12,881 nucleotides of DNA from Accumulibacter sp. (GTDB lineage: Bacteria > Pseudomonadota > Gammaproteobacteria > Burkholderiales > Rhodocyclaceae). The notes beneath the pieces were generated by a model. The model was not told the origin of the DNA and did not search any database. It saw only the letters and a list, made by a program, of their open reading frames with translations. Positions within the stretch are counted from its first letter, which is position 1, and every line of letters starts with the position of its first letter. The stretch is from NCBI GenBank assembly GCA_031274075.1, contig JAISQQ010000251.1, positions 1 to 12,881 on the forward strand. Direction: 5' to 3'. Below, one piece after another: positions 1 to 6,326 of the stretch. A program made the position numbers and the translations under genes.

Positions 1-27
1 GTTTGAGAAGCAGAGGGATCATCCAGG

Positions 28-84
28 GTAGGGCGCGATCTCCGAGCGCGCCGGGTGGCGGCGGTTTCGGAGAAACCGCCCTAC
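28..84. repeat. REP-like doublet (REPIN-like), two inverted GTAG-headed palindromes
   Basis: Two 25-base units face each other: 28-52 on the plus strand and 84-60 on the minus strand, with a 7-base spacer (53-59). Both begin GTAGGGCG and both fold back. The first pairs 32-37 with 47-52. The second pairs 60-68 with 72-80 perfectly around a 3-base loop. The units match at 19 of 25 positions by my count. Several of the differences lie in paired stem positions and keep the pairing. A GTAG head before a hairpin is the hallmark of REP sequences mobilised by RAYT (TnpA-REP) transposases, and an inverted pair is a REPIN. No RAYT gene is in the window. The doublet lies about 100 bases past the methyltransferase stop, so it could also stabilise or end that transcript. 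Confidence 0.7.
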
Positions 85-184
85 CTTCCCCCAGGGCTTG
101 AATTGAGGTTTTTGGGATCTAAGCATTTCTCGTACTAATTTTTTTAAAACAGCTTCTTGGAACACGCTCGATGCTTGCGACAGA

Positions 185-811
185 TCAAGGCTTGCGCGCC
201 TGCATCAGGAAAAGAGGATAGATTCGCCCCTCATTTTTTTCCAATCGCAGGATTTCCTCGAAATGTGGGTCCACAAAACCGGCCTCTTGCGCCAGCGCCC
301 GCAGCGCGTCGGGTTCAAAGCCGAAATGGCATACGTCCCTGGCCAGCTTGTCGCCGTGGAAACTGCCGTCTTCCCGGTACAGATCCACCAACGCCAGCAA
401 TCCTCCCGGCTTCAGGTGCCGATGGAAAACCCGCAGCAGCGAAGCCGTGTCCGCCACGTGGTGCAAGGCCATGCAACTGGCGACGCCATCGTAACTGTCC
501 GGCAGGCCGTCAAAGATATCCGCGCGCAGGGTACGGACCCTGGGGACGTTCTTTTCGTCGAGTACCCGCAGCATTTGCGCCGAGGTATCGAGCGCCGTCA
601 CGCGCCGCACCCGTGGCGCAATGGCGGCGGCCAGCAAGCCGCTGCCCGCGCCAAAATCCAGCCAATGCTGATCCGCCCTGAATGGCACGGCCCGCAGCAA
701 GCGCCGCGGCACGGCAGACAGTTGCCGGAAAGTCGGGCGCTCATCCCATTCGCCTGCGGCGCGGTCGAAAAAGGAGGAGAAAGAGGAAGAGAAAGAGGAA
801 GCGTCTGGCAT
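185..811 (-). CDS. class I SAM-dependent methyltransferase
   Basis: Probable cytoplasmic methyltransferase of the Methyltransf_11/25 type, 208 residues from the ATG at 811. Motif I for SAM binding is LDFGAGSGL (51-59). The acidic end of beta 2 is ALDTS (73-77). Motif II-like RADIFDGLPDSYDGV lies at 96-110, post-I CMALHHV at 113-119, and the LKPGGLL loop at 133-139. The substrate is unknown. The open frame runs 56 codons further upstream, but that extension is not conserved-looking and enters a REP-like repeat, so I chose 811, just before the family-typical FFDRAAGEWDE segment. No clear Shine-Dalgarno precedes 811. The N-terminus carries an odd SSFSSSFSS stretch from a 12-base tandem duplication. 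The gene diverges from the aminotransferase, and nothing nearby suggests a pathway. The fold is very likely; specificity is open. Confidence 0.85.
   Translation of the reverse strand: MPDASSFSSSFSSFFDRAAGEWDERPTFRQLSAVPRRLLRAVPFRADQHWLDFGAGSGLLAAAIAPRVRRVTALDTSAQMLRVLDEKNVPRVRTLRADIFDGLPDSYDGVASCMALHHVADTASLLRVFHRHLKPGGLLALVDLYREDGSFHGDKLARDVCHFGFEPDALRALAQEAGFVDPHFEEILRLEKNEGRIYPLFLMQARKP
767..801. repeat. polypurine tract with 12-bp tandem duplication inside the methyltransferase gene
   Basis: Positions 767-801 contain only purines on the plus strand. Within this, 777-788 and 789-800 are identical copies of GAGAAAGAGGAA. On the coding strand each copy adds four codons, giving the Ser/Phe-rich residues near position 5-12 of the methyltransferase. 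Copy-number change in 12-base steps would keep the frame. A pure purine mirror-like tract can in principle form triplex DNA, but that is speculation. Confidence 0.8.
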
Positions 812-850
812 GGATGCTGTTGAACCGGAAACACGATATCGAAGGCATAG

Positions 851-869
851 AACACCATAGCATAGTGTT
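851..869. promoter_or_regulatory. imperfect dyad, possible operator for the methyltransferase promoter
   Basis: The 19-base dyad has 5-bp outer arms, AACAC and GTGTT, with further partial symmetry inside. It sits 40-58 bases upstream of the methyltransferase ATG, where a promoter or operator would be expected. No strong -35/-10 pair is visible around it. It may be only a chance palindrome. Confidence 0.25.
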
Positions 870-928
870 GCCGGCAAGGCCGCTCGATAATGCGTGGCGC
901 ATTGGCGATCAGAGGCGGGATAGAAACC

Positions 929-1080
929 GTAGGGCGGGAAAGCGCAGCGCCATCCGCCGGTCGTTCTCTCCGGCGGCATCGCCGCCGCTCATCGTATTCC
1001 GCGGCCCTTGAATCGTGCGGCGCGTTGCGCCGTGAAAACGACCGGCGGGAGGCGCTTCGTTTTCCCCTTTCACGCCCTAC
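929..1080. repeat. second REP-like doublet, inverted GTAG-headed units with long spacer
   Basis: The left unit (929-965) and the right unit (1080-1037, read on the minus strand) both begin GTAGGGCG. They continue with the same pattern, GAAAG, then AGCGCC, then CCGCCGGTCGTT at the inner end. The right unit carries about seven extra bases in its loop region. Each unit is itself an imperfect palindrome closing GGCG against CGCC. The inner spacer 966-1036 holds a perfect GC hairpin (971-987). The GTAG head is shared with the element at 28-84, which argues for one mobilisation system. Both neighbouring genes' over-long open frames run into these arms, so the arms help mark where coding does not extend. 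Confidence 0.65.
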
Positions 1081-1112
1081 ACCAGGATGAATTCGCGTCG
1101 CCGCGCGTTTCT

Positions 1113-1121
1113 TGCGATAAT
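1113..1121 (+). promoter_or_regulatory. possible extended -10 promoter element for the aminotransferase
   Basis: The bases TGCGATAAT match an extended -10 (TG, one base, then GATAAT, 5 of 6 to consensus), 33 bases before the GTG start. No good -35 hexamer lies at the usual distance, which extended -10 promoters can tolerate. Evidence is only positional and by eye. Confidence 0.35.
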
Positions 1122-1143
1122 CCGGGGCTTGTTCATCGCAACC

Positions 1144-1148
1144 AGGAG
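1144..1148 (+). promoter_or_regulatory. ribosome binding site fixing the GTG start at 1155
   Basis: AGGAG lies six bases before GTG 1155. It is the only good Shine-Dalgarno in the 5' part of the open frame, and it supports this start over the ATG at 1008, which lies inside the REP-like doublet. Confidence 0.75.
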
Positions 1149-1154
1149 AAAACC

Positions 1155-2282
1155 GTGACCGCCCTGCTCCCTCATCCCGATCCTGATGGACTGCTCGAAT
1201 ATTCGGTGGTGTACAGCGATCGCGCCCTGAACCACATGTCGAAGCGTTTCCAGGGCGTTATGCGCGACATATCCCGCCTGCTGAAGAAAGCCTACAAGGC
1301 AAAGTCGGCCGCCATCGTGCCCGGCAGCGGCACCTTTGGCATGGAAGCCGTCGCCCGCCAGTTCGCCACCGGGAAAAAGGTCGTGGTGCTGAGAAACGGG
1401 CAGTTCAGTTACCGCTGGACGCAAATCTTCGATATGGGCGCCATCCCCTCCGAAAGCATCGTCCTCAAGGCGCGGCAGCAAGGCAGCGGTTCCAGGGCGC
1501 CCTTCGTTCCCGCGCCGCTGGATGAAGTCTCCGCGACGCTGCGCAAGGAAAAACCGGCGGTCGTTTTCGCCCCGCACGTCGAGACTTCCGCCGGGCTGAT
1601 GCTGCCGGACGACTATATCCGCGCGGTGGGCGCCGTCGCGCGCGAAATCGACGCCCTTTTCGTGCTCGACTGCGTGGCCTCGGGATGCGTCTGGGTGGAC
1701 ATGCAAGCCTGCAATGTCGACGTCATCGTCACCGCGCCGCAGAAGGGCTGGAGCGGGGTGCCCTGCGGCGCGTTCGTGGTCCTCGGCGAACGCGCGCGCG
1801 AGCGCATCGACGGCACGACCAGCACCAGCTTCGCCTGCGACCTGAAGAAATGGCTTTCGATCATGGAGACCTACGAGAGCGGCGCTCACGCCTACCATGC
1901 GACCATGCCCACCGACGCGCTGGCGGCGGTGCGCGAGGCGATGCTGGAAAACGAGCAGTACGGTTTCGAGAAACTGCACGCCGAACAGCAGGAACTCGGC
2001 CGCCGCGTGCGCGAACTGCTCGCCTCGCGCGCCTACCCGAGCGTCGCCGCCGAGGGCTATCACGCGCCGGGAGTCGTCGTCTGCTACACCGACGATCCCG
2101 ACATGCAGTCGGGCAAGAAATTCGTCGAAGCCGGCATCCAGGCCGCTTCGGGCGTGGCTTTGCAATGCGACGAACCGGCCGATTTTCGCAGCTTCCGCCT
2201 CGGCCTGTTCGGACTGGACAAACTGCATAACCCCGACAGGACGGTCGCCAGCCTCGCCAAGGCGCTGGATGCGCTGGGGTAG
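1155..2282 (+). CDS. class V PLP-dependent aminotransferase (alanine-glyoxylate/serine-pyruvate type)
   Basis: This is a fold-type I PLP enzyme of 375 residues from GTG 1155, about the usual family length. Visible motifs are GSGTFGMEA (57-65, cofactor phosphate region), HVETSAGL (141-148), LDCVASG with Asp172 expected to contact the pyridine nitrogen, and APQKGW with Lys197 as the likely Schiff-base lysine. FRLGLFG follows near the C-terminus, where Arg348 would hold the substrate carboxylate. Family members transaminate alanine, serine or glyoxylate, and some are cysteine desulfurase-like, but the exact substrate is not readable here. It stands alone: divergent from the methyltransferase and 236 bases ahead of the signalling operon, which has its own promoter. 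The in-frame ATG 49 codons upstream is rejected because it falls in a repeat and lacks a binding site. Confidence 0.9.
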   Translation: MTALLPHPDPDGLLEYSVVYSDRALNHMSKRFQGVMRDISRLLKKAYKAKSAAIVPGSGTFGMEAVARQFATGKKVVVLRNGQFSYRWTQIFDMGAIPSESIVLKARQQGSGSRAPFVPAPLDEVSATLRKEKPAVVFAPHVETSAGLMLPDDYIRAVGAVAREIDALFVLDCVASGCVWVDMQACNVDVIVTAPQKGWSGVPCGAFVVLGERARERIDGTTSTSFACDLKKWLSIMETYESGAHAYHATMPTDALAAVREAMLENEQYGFEKLHAEQQELGRRVRELLASRAYPSVAAEGYHAPGVVVCYTDDPDMQSGKKFVEAGIQAASGVALQCDEPADFRSFRLGLFGLDKLHNPDRTVASLAKALDALG

Positions 2283-2285
2283 AAT

Positions 2286-2321
2286 GGCGGTAAAAGCGGT
2301 GGTAAAAGCGGGGGTAAAAGC
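2286..2321 (+). repeat. three tandem 12-bp repeats GGNGGTAAAAGC
   Basis: Three consecutive 12-base units (2286-2297, 2298-2309, 2310-2321) share GGNGGTAAAAGC, with C, T and G at the variable position. They start four bases after the aminotransferase stop. A frame opening at ATG 2284 reads a VKA-type repeat through them but shows no other sign of being a gene. Confidence 0.85.
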
Positions 2322-2336
2322 GCCCCACCCCATCCG

Positions 2337-2361
2337 CCGCCGCGCCGCTACCGCGCGGCGG
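2337..2361. terminator. GC-rich hairpin after the aminotransferase, possible terminator
   Basis: CCGCCGCGC (2337-2345) pairs perfectly with GCGCGGCGG (2353-2361) around a 7-base loop. It lies about 55 bases past the aminotransferase stop. No T-run follows, so it is not a textbook intrinsic terminator; it may stabilise the 3' end. A second 6-bp stem (2419-2424 with 2431-2436) lies just before the signalling operon promoter. Confidence 0.4.
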
Positions 2362-2445
2362 GGTTTCCGCTTCGATCCCGCGGCCTTTCCGCCCACTGCC
2401 AATATCGATTCTCGATTCCCGGCCCGGACAGGCCGGAAAAGTAAT

Positions 2446-2473
2446 TTGAATTTCCCGTCCTTGCTCTTATAAT
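2446..2473 (+). promoter_or_regulatory. sigma70-type promoter of the signalling operon
   Basis: TTGAAT (2446-2451, 4 of 6 to the -35 consensus) and TATAAT (2468-2473, 6 of 6) are separated by 16 bases. The start codon at 2519 would lie roughly 40 bases after the transcription start. A perfect 6-bp inverted repeat (2419-2436) sits directly upstream of the -35 box and could be a regulator site. This is the best promoter match I found in the window. Confidence 0.7.
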
Positions 2474-2518
2474 CGGGCGATAAATATTTCCGGCGGTATT
2501 TCACGAGAAACGAGAATC

Positions 2519-4105
2519 ATGGCGGACGACGACGCACTTCTTTTCGCGGAGGAAGACGACCCGGCAACCCAAGTCGTGCGATCCAAAGAAAAATTTTCCA
2601 AGCCCTGGAAAGTGATGATCGTCGACGACGAGCCGGAAGTCCATACGATCACCCGTCTCGCGCTTTCCGGTTTCAGGTTCGAGGATCGCGACCTGGAGTT
2701 CCTGAGCGCCTATAGCGGCGAAAAAGCGAAGGCGCTCCTGGCGGAACATCCGGACACGGCCCTGGTGTTCCTCGACGTGGTCATGGAGACCGAGAACGCC
2801 GGGCTGGACGTGGTGCGCCATGTCCGCAACACCCTCGGCAACACCATGACCCGCATCATCCTGCGCACCGGCCAGCCCGGGCAGGCGCCGGAACGGCAGG
2901 TGATCCTCGAATACGACATCAACGACTACAAGACCAAGACCGAATTCACCTCGCGCAAGTTGTTCACCTCGGTGGTCGCGGGCCTGCGCGCGTACGCCGA
3001 CCTGGAAATCATCGAGCAGAACCGGAACGGGCTCGAACAGATCATCAGCGCCTCGGCCAGCATCTTCAAGGTCCAGTCGATGGAACGCTTCGTCCAGGGC
3101 GTGCTGACGCAACTGGTGTCGCTGCTGAAACTCAGCAGCAACGCCTTCTGCTGCGGCTCGGGGCGGTTCGCCAGGGACAACGGCGCCGATCGCCTGCGCA
3201 TCCTCGCGGGGATCGGCGGCTACACCGATTACAGCGGACGCCTGATCGAGGAGGCCCTGCCGCAAAACATCCTCGACGACATTCATGCCGCCACCGCCTC
3301 GGGCAAGGATATTTTCGCCGACGATCACATCGTGCTCTTTTTCCTGAGCGGCGGCGGCGCGGGCAACGTCATCTACGTCGACGGCACGCGCGACCTGAGC
3401 GTGTTCGACAAGGATCTCCTGCGCATCTTCTGTTCCAACGTCGCCATCGCCTTCGACAACATCACCCTCGCCACCGAACTGGAACGCACCCAGAAGGAAG
3501 TGGTCGAGCGCATCGGCGCGCTGGCGGAAACCCGCTCCGAGGAGACCGGCAATCACGTGCGGCGCGTGGCGGAATACTGTTATATGCTGGCGCGCGCGGC
3601 GGGCCTGGACGAAAACGAGGCGCAAACGCTCAAGGAAGCGGCGCCGATGCACGACATCGGCAAAGTCGGCATTCCCGATTCGATCCTGAACAAACCGGAG
3701 AAACTGACCCGCGAAGAGTTCGAGGTCATGAAGGATCACTCGTCGATCGGCCGGAGGCTGCTTTCCGGCTCCAGCAGCCGCCTCCTCGACGTCTCCGCCA
3801 TCATCGCCCACGAGCATCACGAACGCTACGACGGCAAGGGCTACCCGCGCGGCCTGAAAGGCAAGGAAATCAACATTTTCGGACGCATCACCGCCATCGC
3901 CGACGTGTTCGACGCGCTCGGCAGTCCGCGCTGCTACAAGCCCGAGTGGAGTATCGACGAGGTGTTCGCTTACATGGAAGAACAACGCGGCAAGCAGTTC
4001 GACCCGGATTTGATCGATCTCTTCCTGGCGCGCAAGGAAGAAATCATGGAAATCCGTGAAAGTTTCAAGGACCATCCCGCGACGCGCGGCGAATTGGAAA
4101 ATTAA
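2519..4105 (+). CDS. response regulator with REC, DUF3369 and HD-GYP c-di-GMP phosphodiesterase domains
   Basis: This cytoplasmic two-component output protein of 528 residues should hydrolyse cyclic di-GMP when phosphorylated. The REC domain spans about 30-160: acidic pair Asp36-Asp37, phospho-acceptor Asp86 in FLDVVM, Thr117 in ILRTGQPG, and Lys140. Residues about 185-325 match the DUF3369 region typical between REC and HD-GYP. The HD-GYP domain (about 330-510) keeps the expected metal and signature residues: ETGNH (Glu342, His346), MHDIGK (His378, Asp379, Lys382), DHSSIG (His407), HEHHERYDGKGYP (431-443) and Asp462 in AIADVFDAL. It should therefore be active rather than degenerate. First gene of a three-gene operon, 34 bases ahead of the FIST gene; the kinase two genes downstream is the likely phosphodonor. 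The binding site before ATG 2519 is weak (GAGAA). Confidence 0.96.
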   Translation: MADDDALLFAEEDDPATQVVRSKEKFSKPWKVMIVDDEPEVHTITRLALSGFRFEDRDLEFLSAYSGEKAKALLAEHPDTALVFLDVVMETENAGLDVVRHVRNTLGNTMTRIILRTGQPGQAPERQVILEYDINDYKTKTEFTSRKLFTSVVAGLRAYADLEIIEQNRNGLEQIISASASIFKVQSMERFVQGVLTQLVSLLKLSSNAFCCGSGRFARDNGADRLRILAGIGGYTDYSGRLIEEALPQNILDDIHAATASGKDIFADDHIVLFFLSGGGAGNVIYVDGTRDLSVFDKDLLRIFCSNVAIAFDNITLATELERTQKEVVERIGALAETRSEETGNHVRRVAEYCYMLARAAGLDENEAQTLKEAAPMHDIGKVGIPDSILNKPEKLTREEFEVMKDHSSIGRRLLSGSSSRLLDVSAIIAHEHHERYDGKGYPRGLKGKEINIFGRITAIADVFDALGSPRCYKPEWSIDEVFAYMEEQRGKQFDPDLIDLFLARKEEIMEIRESFKDHPATRGELEN

Positions 4106-4126
4106 TTGAAAAAATCAATCGAAAAG

Positions 4127-4131
4127 AGGAG
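4127..4131 (+). promoter_or_regulatory. ribosome binding site of the FIST gene
   Basis: AGGAG lies eight bases before ATG 4140 in a 34-base AT-rich gap after the HD-GYP gene. It is the strongest Shine-Dalgarno in the signalling operon, which may mean the sensor is made in excess over the regulator. Confidence 0.8.
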
Positions 4132-4139
4132 AGCCAGAC

Positions 4140-5261
4140 ATGTCCGCCATCGAAGTCAAGTTCGGCAGGAGTTTTGATCTCGACGCTGGAAAAGCCGTCA
4201 AGGAACTCGCGGCGCAGCTCGGCGGCATCGAACCCGACGCCCTGATCTTTTTCTGTTCGCCGAAGTACGACCGCGCCGTCCTGGGCAAGGCGATCAAGGC
4301 CACTTTCGACTGCCCGGTCATCGGCTGCACGACCGCTGGCGAAATTCTCGGCGGCGAGGGGTATATCGAGGATTCCATCGTGTGCACCGCCATCGTTTCC
4401 GAAAAACTGACGATGAAGCCGGTCTTCGTCAGCGATCTGCGCGCCTTCGTCGATAGCGCCGCGCCCAAGGAGCTGGACGCGTTCGTCGAAGTAAACCGCA
4501 AGAACAGCTTCATCCTGCTGCTCATCGATGGCCTGTCCAAGCTCGAAGAGAACGTCATCGCCATCATCAACCAGGTTCTGATGGGCATCCCGCTGATCGG
4601 CGCCTCGGCGGGCGACAACCTCGATTTCGGGCATACCTGGGTCTATCACGACGGCGCCTTCCACGAGAACGCCGCCGTGCTCGCCCTCTTCGAGACCACC
4701 CTGCCGTTCATGCCGGCGCACATCCAGCACTTCGAGCCGACCGACGCGCGCCTGGTCATCACCGACGCCGAGGTGGCGACCCGCACGGTCACGGAAATCA
4801 ACGGCATGCCCGCCGTCGATGGCTACGCCGACGCTGTCGGCATGACCGTCGACAAGCTGACCCCGCAAGTGTTCGCTTCCCATCCGGTGATGCTGAAGAT
4901 CGGCGGCGAGTATTACGTGCGCTCGATCCAGAAAGTGAATCCGGACGGCAGCCTGACCTTTTTCTGCACCATCGACACCGGCCTCGTGCTCACCGTGGCC
5001 CAGCATTCCACGACCCTGGTCGACAATCTGGAGAAGGGGCTGGCCACGGTCTGCGAGAGCATTGCCAAGCCGGTGCTGATCCTCGGCAGCGACTGCATCC
5101 TGCGGCGCCTGGAAATGCAGCAGCACGGCGAACTCGATCGGGTGAAACAGGTATTGGCGCAATATCCGTTCATTGGTTTTTCCACTTATGGCGAGCAATT
5201 CGGCGCCGTGCACGTCAACCACACGCTCACCGCCCTGATATTGGGAGACGAACCCCAGTGA
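4140..5261 (+). CDS. FIST N/FIST C domain sensory protein
   Basis: This is a predicted cytoplasmic ligand-sensing protein of 373 residues. FIST domains were predicted from comparative genomics to bind small molecules such as amino acids and to feed signal-transduction systems. FIST_N marks are GCTTAGEI (62-69) and GASAGDN (154-160). FIST_C is shown near the end by GFSTYGEQFG (346-355) followed by HVNHTLTAL (358-366). It has no signal peptide, no membrane segment and no catalytic or phosphotransfer motif, so it must act through partners. It lies between the HD-GYP regulator and the histidine kinase and shares a 4-base GTGA overlap with the kinase start, which suggests translational coupling and a physical complex with the kinase. 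The ligand cannot be told. Confidence 0.94.
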   Translation: MSAIEVKFGRSFDLDAGKAVKELAAQLGGIEPDALIFFCSPKYDRAVLGKAIKATFDCPVIGCTTAGEILGGEGYIEDSIVCTAIVSEKLTMKPVFVSDLRAFVDSAAPKELDAFVEVNRKNSFILLLIDGLSKLEENVIAIINQVLMGIPLIGASAGDNLDFGHTWVYHDGAFHENAAVLALFETTLPFMPAHIQHFEPTDARLVITDAEVATRTVTEINGMPAVDGYADAVGMTVDKLTPQVFASHPVMLKIGGEYYVRSIQKVNPDGSLTFFCTIDTGLVLTVAQHSTTLVDNLEKGLATVCESIAKPVLILGSDCILRRLEMQQHGELDRVKQVLAQYPFIGFSTYGEQFGAVHVNHTLTALILGDEPQ

Positions 5262-6289
5262 ACGGCCCGGAGCAAAACCTGGCGGACCCGGCGCGGATCG
5301 CGGCGCTCGAACGCAAGGTCGCCACTTTGGAGAAAATCAACCAGGCTTTGATGGGCCGGGTGGAACGCTCGACCAATTCGATCGGCGATTCCTACTCGAT
5401 GTTCGTGCATAACCTGACCTTGCAGCGCCACGTCGAGAACCAGACCCGCGATCTGCAGGAAAGCAACCAGCAATTGCAGAAGGCGCTCTCCAACCTGAAA
5501 AACGCCACCGACCAGATGATCCAGAGCGAAAAACTCGCCGCCCTGGGTTCGCTCGTGGCGGGCATCGCGCACGAGGTCAACACGCCCCTGGGAATCAGCG
5601 TCACCGCCGCCTCGCACCTGGAAGAATCGACCAAGACGCTGGCCGCAGCCTTCGCCGCGGGAACGATGAAAAAATCGGACCTGACGAATTTCATCGACGC
5701 CAGCAAGGAAACGGTGCAGATCATTCTCTCCAACCTGATGCGCGCGGCGAACCTGATCCAGAGCTTCAAGAAAATCGCCGTGGACCAGTCCAGCGAAACC
5801 TGGCAGAAGGTGGCCCTGGAAGCCTATCTCAAGGACATCGTCGTATCGCTCACGCCGCGGCTCAAGAAAACGAAGATCAAGGTTTCCATCCAGTGCCCGG
5901 AGGCGCTGCGGATCAATACCATGCCGGGTTCCTTGAGCCAGATTTTCACCAACCTGATCATCAACTCGCTGCTGCACGGTTTCGACGAAGGACAGGAAGG
6001 CGAGATCGCCATCACGGTAAAGACCAAAAAGCAAACCGCCGTGCTGACCTATACCGACAACGGCAAGGGCATCAAGCGCGAGAACCTCGGCAGGATTTTC
6101 GAGCCGTTTTTCACCACCTCCCGCGGACAGGGCGGCAGCGGCCTGGGGCTGCACCTCGTATATAACATCGTGACCCGCAGCCTGAAGGGCAGCATCACGG
6201 CCAGCAGCGAGCCGGGCGAGGGCGTGCGCTTTACGTTGAGCTTGCCGGACAGCGTGGTGGAAGCCGACACGCCGCCGCTCGACCCGTGA
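5258..6289 (+). CDS. soluble sensor histidine kinase
   Basis: This 343-residue kinase starts at GTG 5258, overlapping the FIST stop by four bases. The N-terminus (about 10-95) is mostly heptad-like helix, probably coiled coil, with no membrane segment and no PAS or GAF domain that I recognise. The phospho-acceptor His105 lies in GIAHEVNTPLG (102-112). The ATP-binding domain has the N box around NLIINSLLHGF (232-242), the G1 box DNGKGI (267-272), the F box FEPFFTT (281-287) and the G2 box GGSGLGLHLV (292-301). It has no receiver or HPt domain. Lacking its own input domain, it most plausibly receives its signal from the FIST protein and phosphorylates Asp86 of the HD-GYP regulator. The family is certain; the partner assignment is inferred from the operon. 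Confidence 0.95.
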   Translation: MNGPEQNLADPARIAALERKVATLEKINQALMGRVERSTNSIGDSYSMFVHNLTLQRHVENQTRDLQESNQQLQKALSNLKNATDQMIQSEKLAALGSLVAGIAHEVNTPLGISVTAASHLEESTKTLAAAFAAGTMKKSDLTNFIDASKETVQIILSNLMRAANLIQSFKKIAVDQSSETWQKVALEAYLKDIVVSLTPRLKKTKIKVSIQCPEALRINTMPGSLSQIFTNLIINSLLHGFDEGQEGEIAITVKTKKQTAVLTYTDNGKGIKRENLGRIFEPFFTTSRGQGGSGLGLHLVYNIVTRSLKGSITASSEPGEGVRFTLSLPDSVVEADTPPLDP

Positions 6290-6290
6290 A

Positions 6291-6304
6291 CGGCGCGTTC
6301 GCCG
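6291..6304. terminator. small hairpin between convergent genes, weak terminator candidate
   Basis: CGGCG (6291-6295) pairs with CGCCG (6300-6304) over a CGTT loop, within the 37-base gap between the kinase stop (6289) and the MaoC stop (6327). No T-run follows on either strand. Position favours termination; the stem alone is weak. Confidence 0.3.
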
Positions 6305-6326
6305 GAGGCAAACCCGTCCGGGATTG

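Larger units (their letters stand above)
812..1154. other. divergent intergenic spacer, 343 bases
   Basis: This spacer separates the divergent starts of the methyltransferase (811) and the aminotransferase (1155) and holds no convincing gene. It contains an imperfect dyad at 851-869, a REP-like doublet at 929-1080 with a perfect 7-bp GC stem inside it (971-977 with 981-987, loop ATC), and a possible extended -10 box for the aminotransferase at 1113-1121. Open frames crossing it on both strands are extensions of the flanking genes or GC-rich chance frames. Confidence 0.75.

Noticed and set aside
1..27. Left-edge gene fragment
   Set aside because: No frame in the first bases shows a recognisable protein, and the sequence leads directly into the REP-like doublet.
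1008..1154. N-terminal extension of the aminotransferase from ATG 1008
   Set aside because: The 49 codons overlap the REP-like doublet, and a good AGGAG site instead marks GTG 1155.
2284..2472. Small gene starting MAVKAVVKAGVKA after the aminotransferase
   Set aside because: The N-terminus is just the 12-bp repeat translated. The rest is Arg/Pro-rich without motif, there is no binding site, and it ends inside the downstream promoter.
1077..2504. 475-codon minus-strand open frame
   Set aside because: It is antisense to the aminotransferase, which has clear catalytic motifs. Its translation is low-complexity His/Arg/Gly-rich, with no recognisable domain, and it crosses the spacer repeats.
2501..5222. 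Long minus-strand open frames opposite the HD-GYP and FIST genes
   Set aside because: They mirror GC-rich codon usage of the sense genes and show no motif or binding site. The sense products are unmistakable.
5186..6154. 322-codon minus-strand frame opposite the kinase
   Set aside because: Antisense shadow of the kinase, which has all H, N, G1 and G2 boxes.
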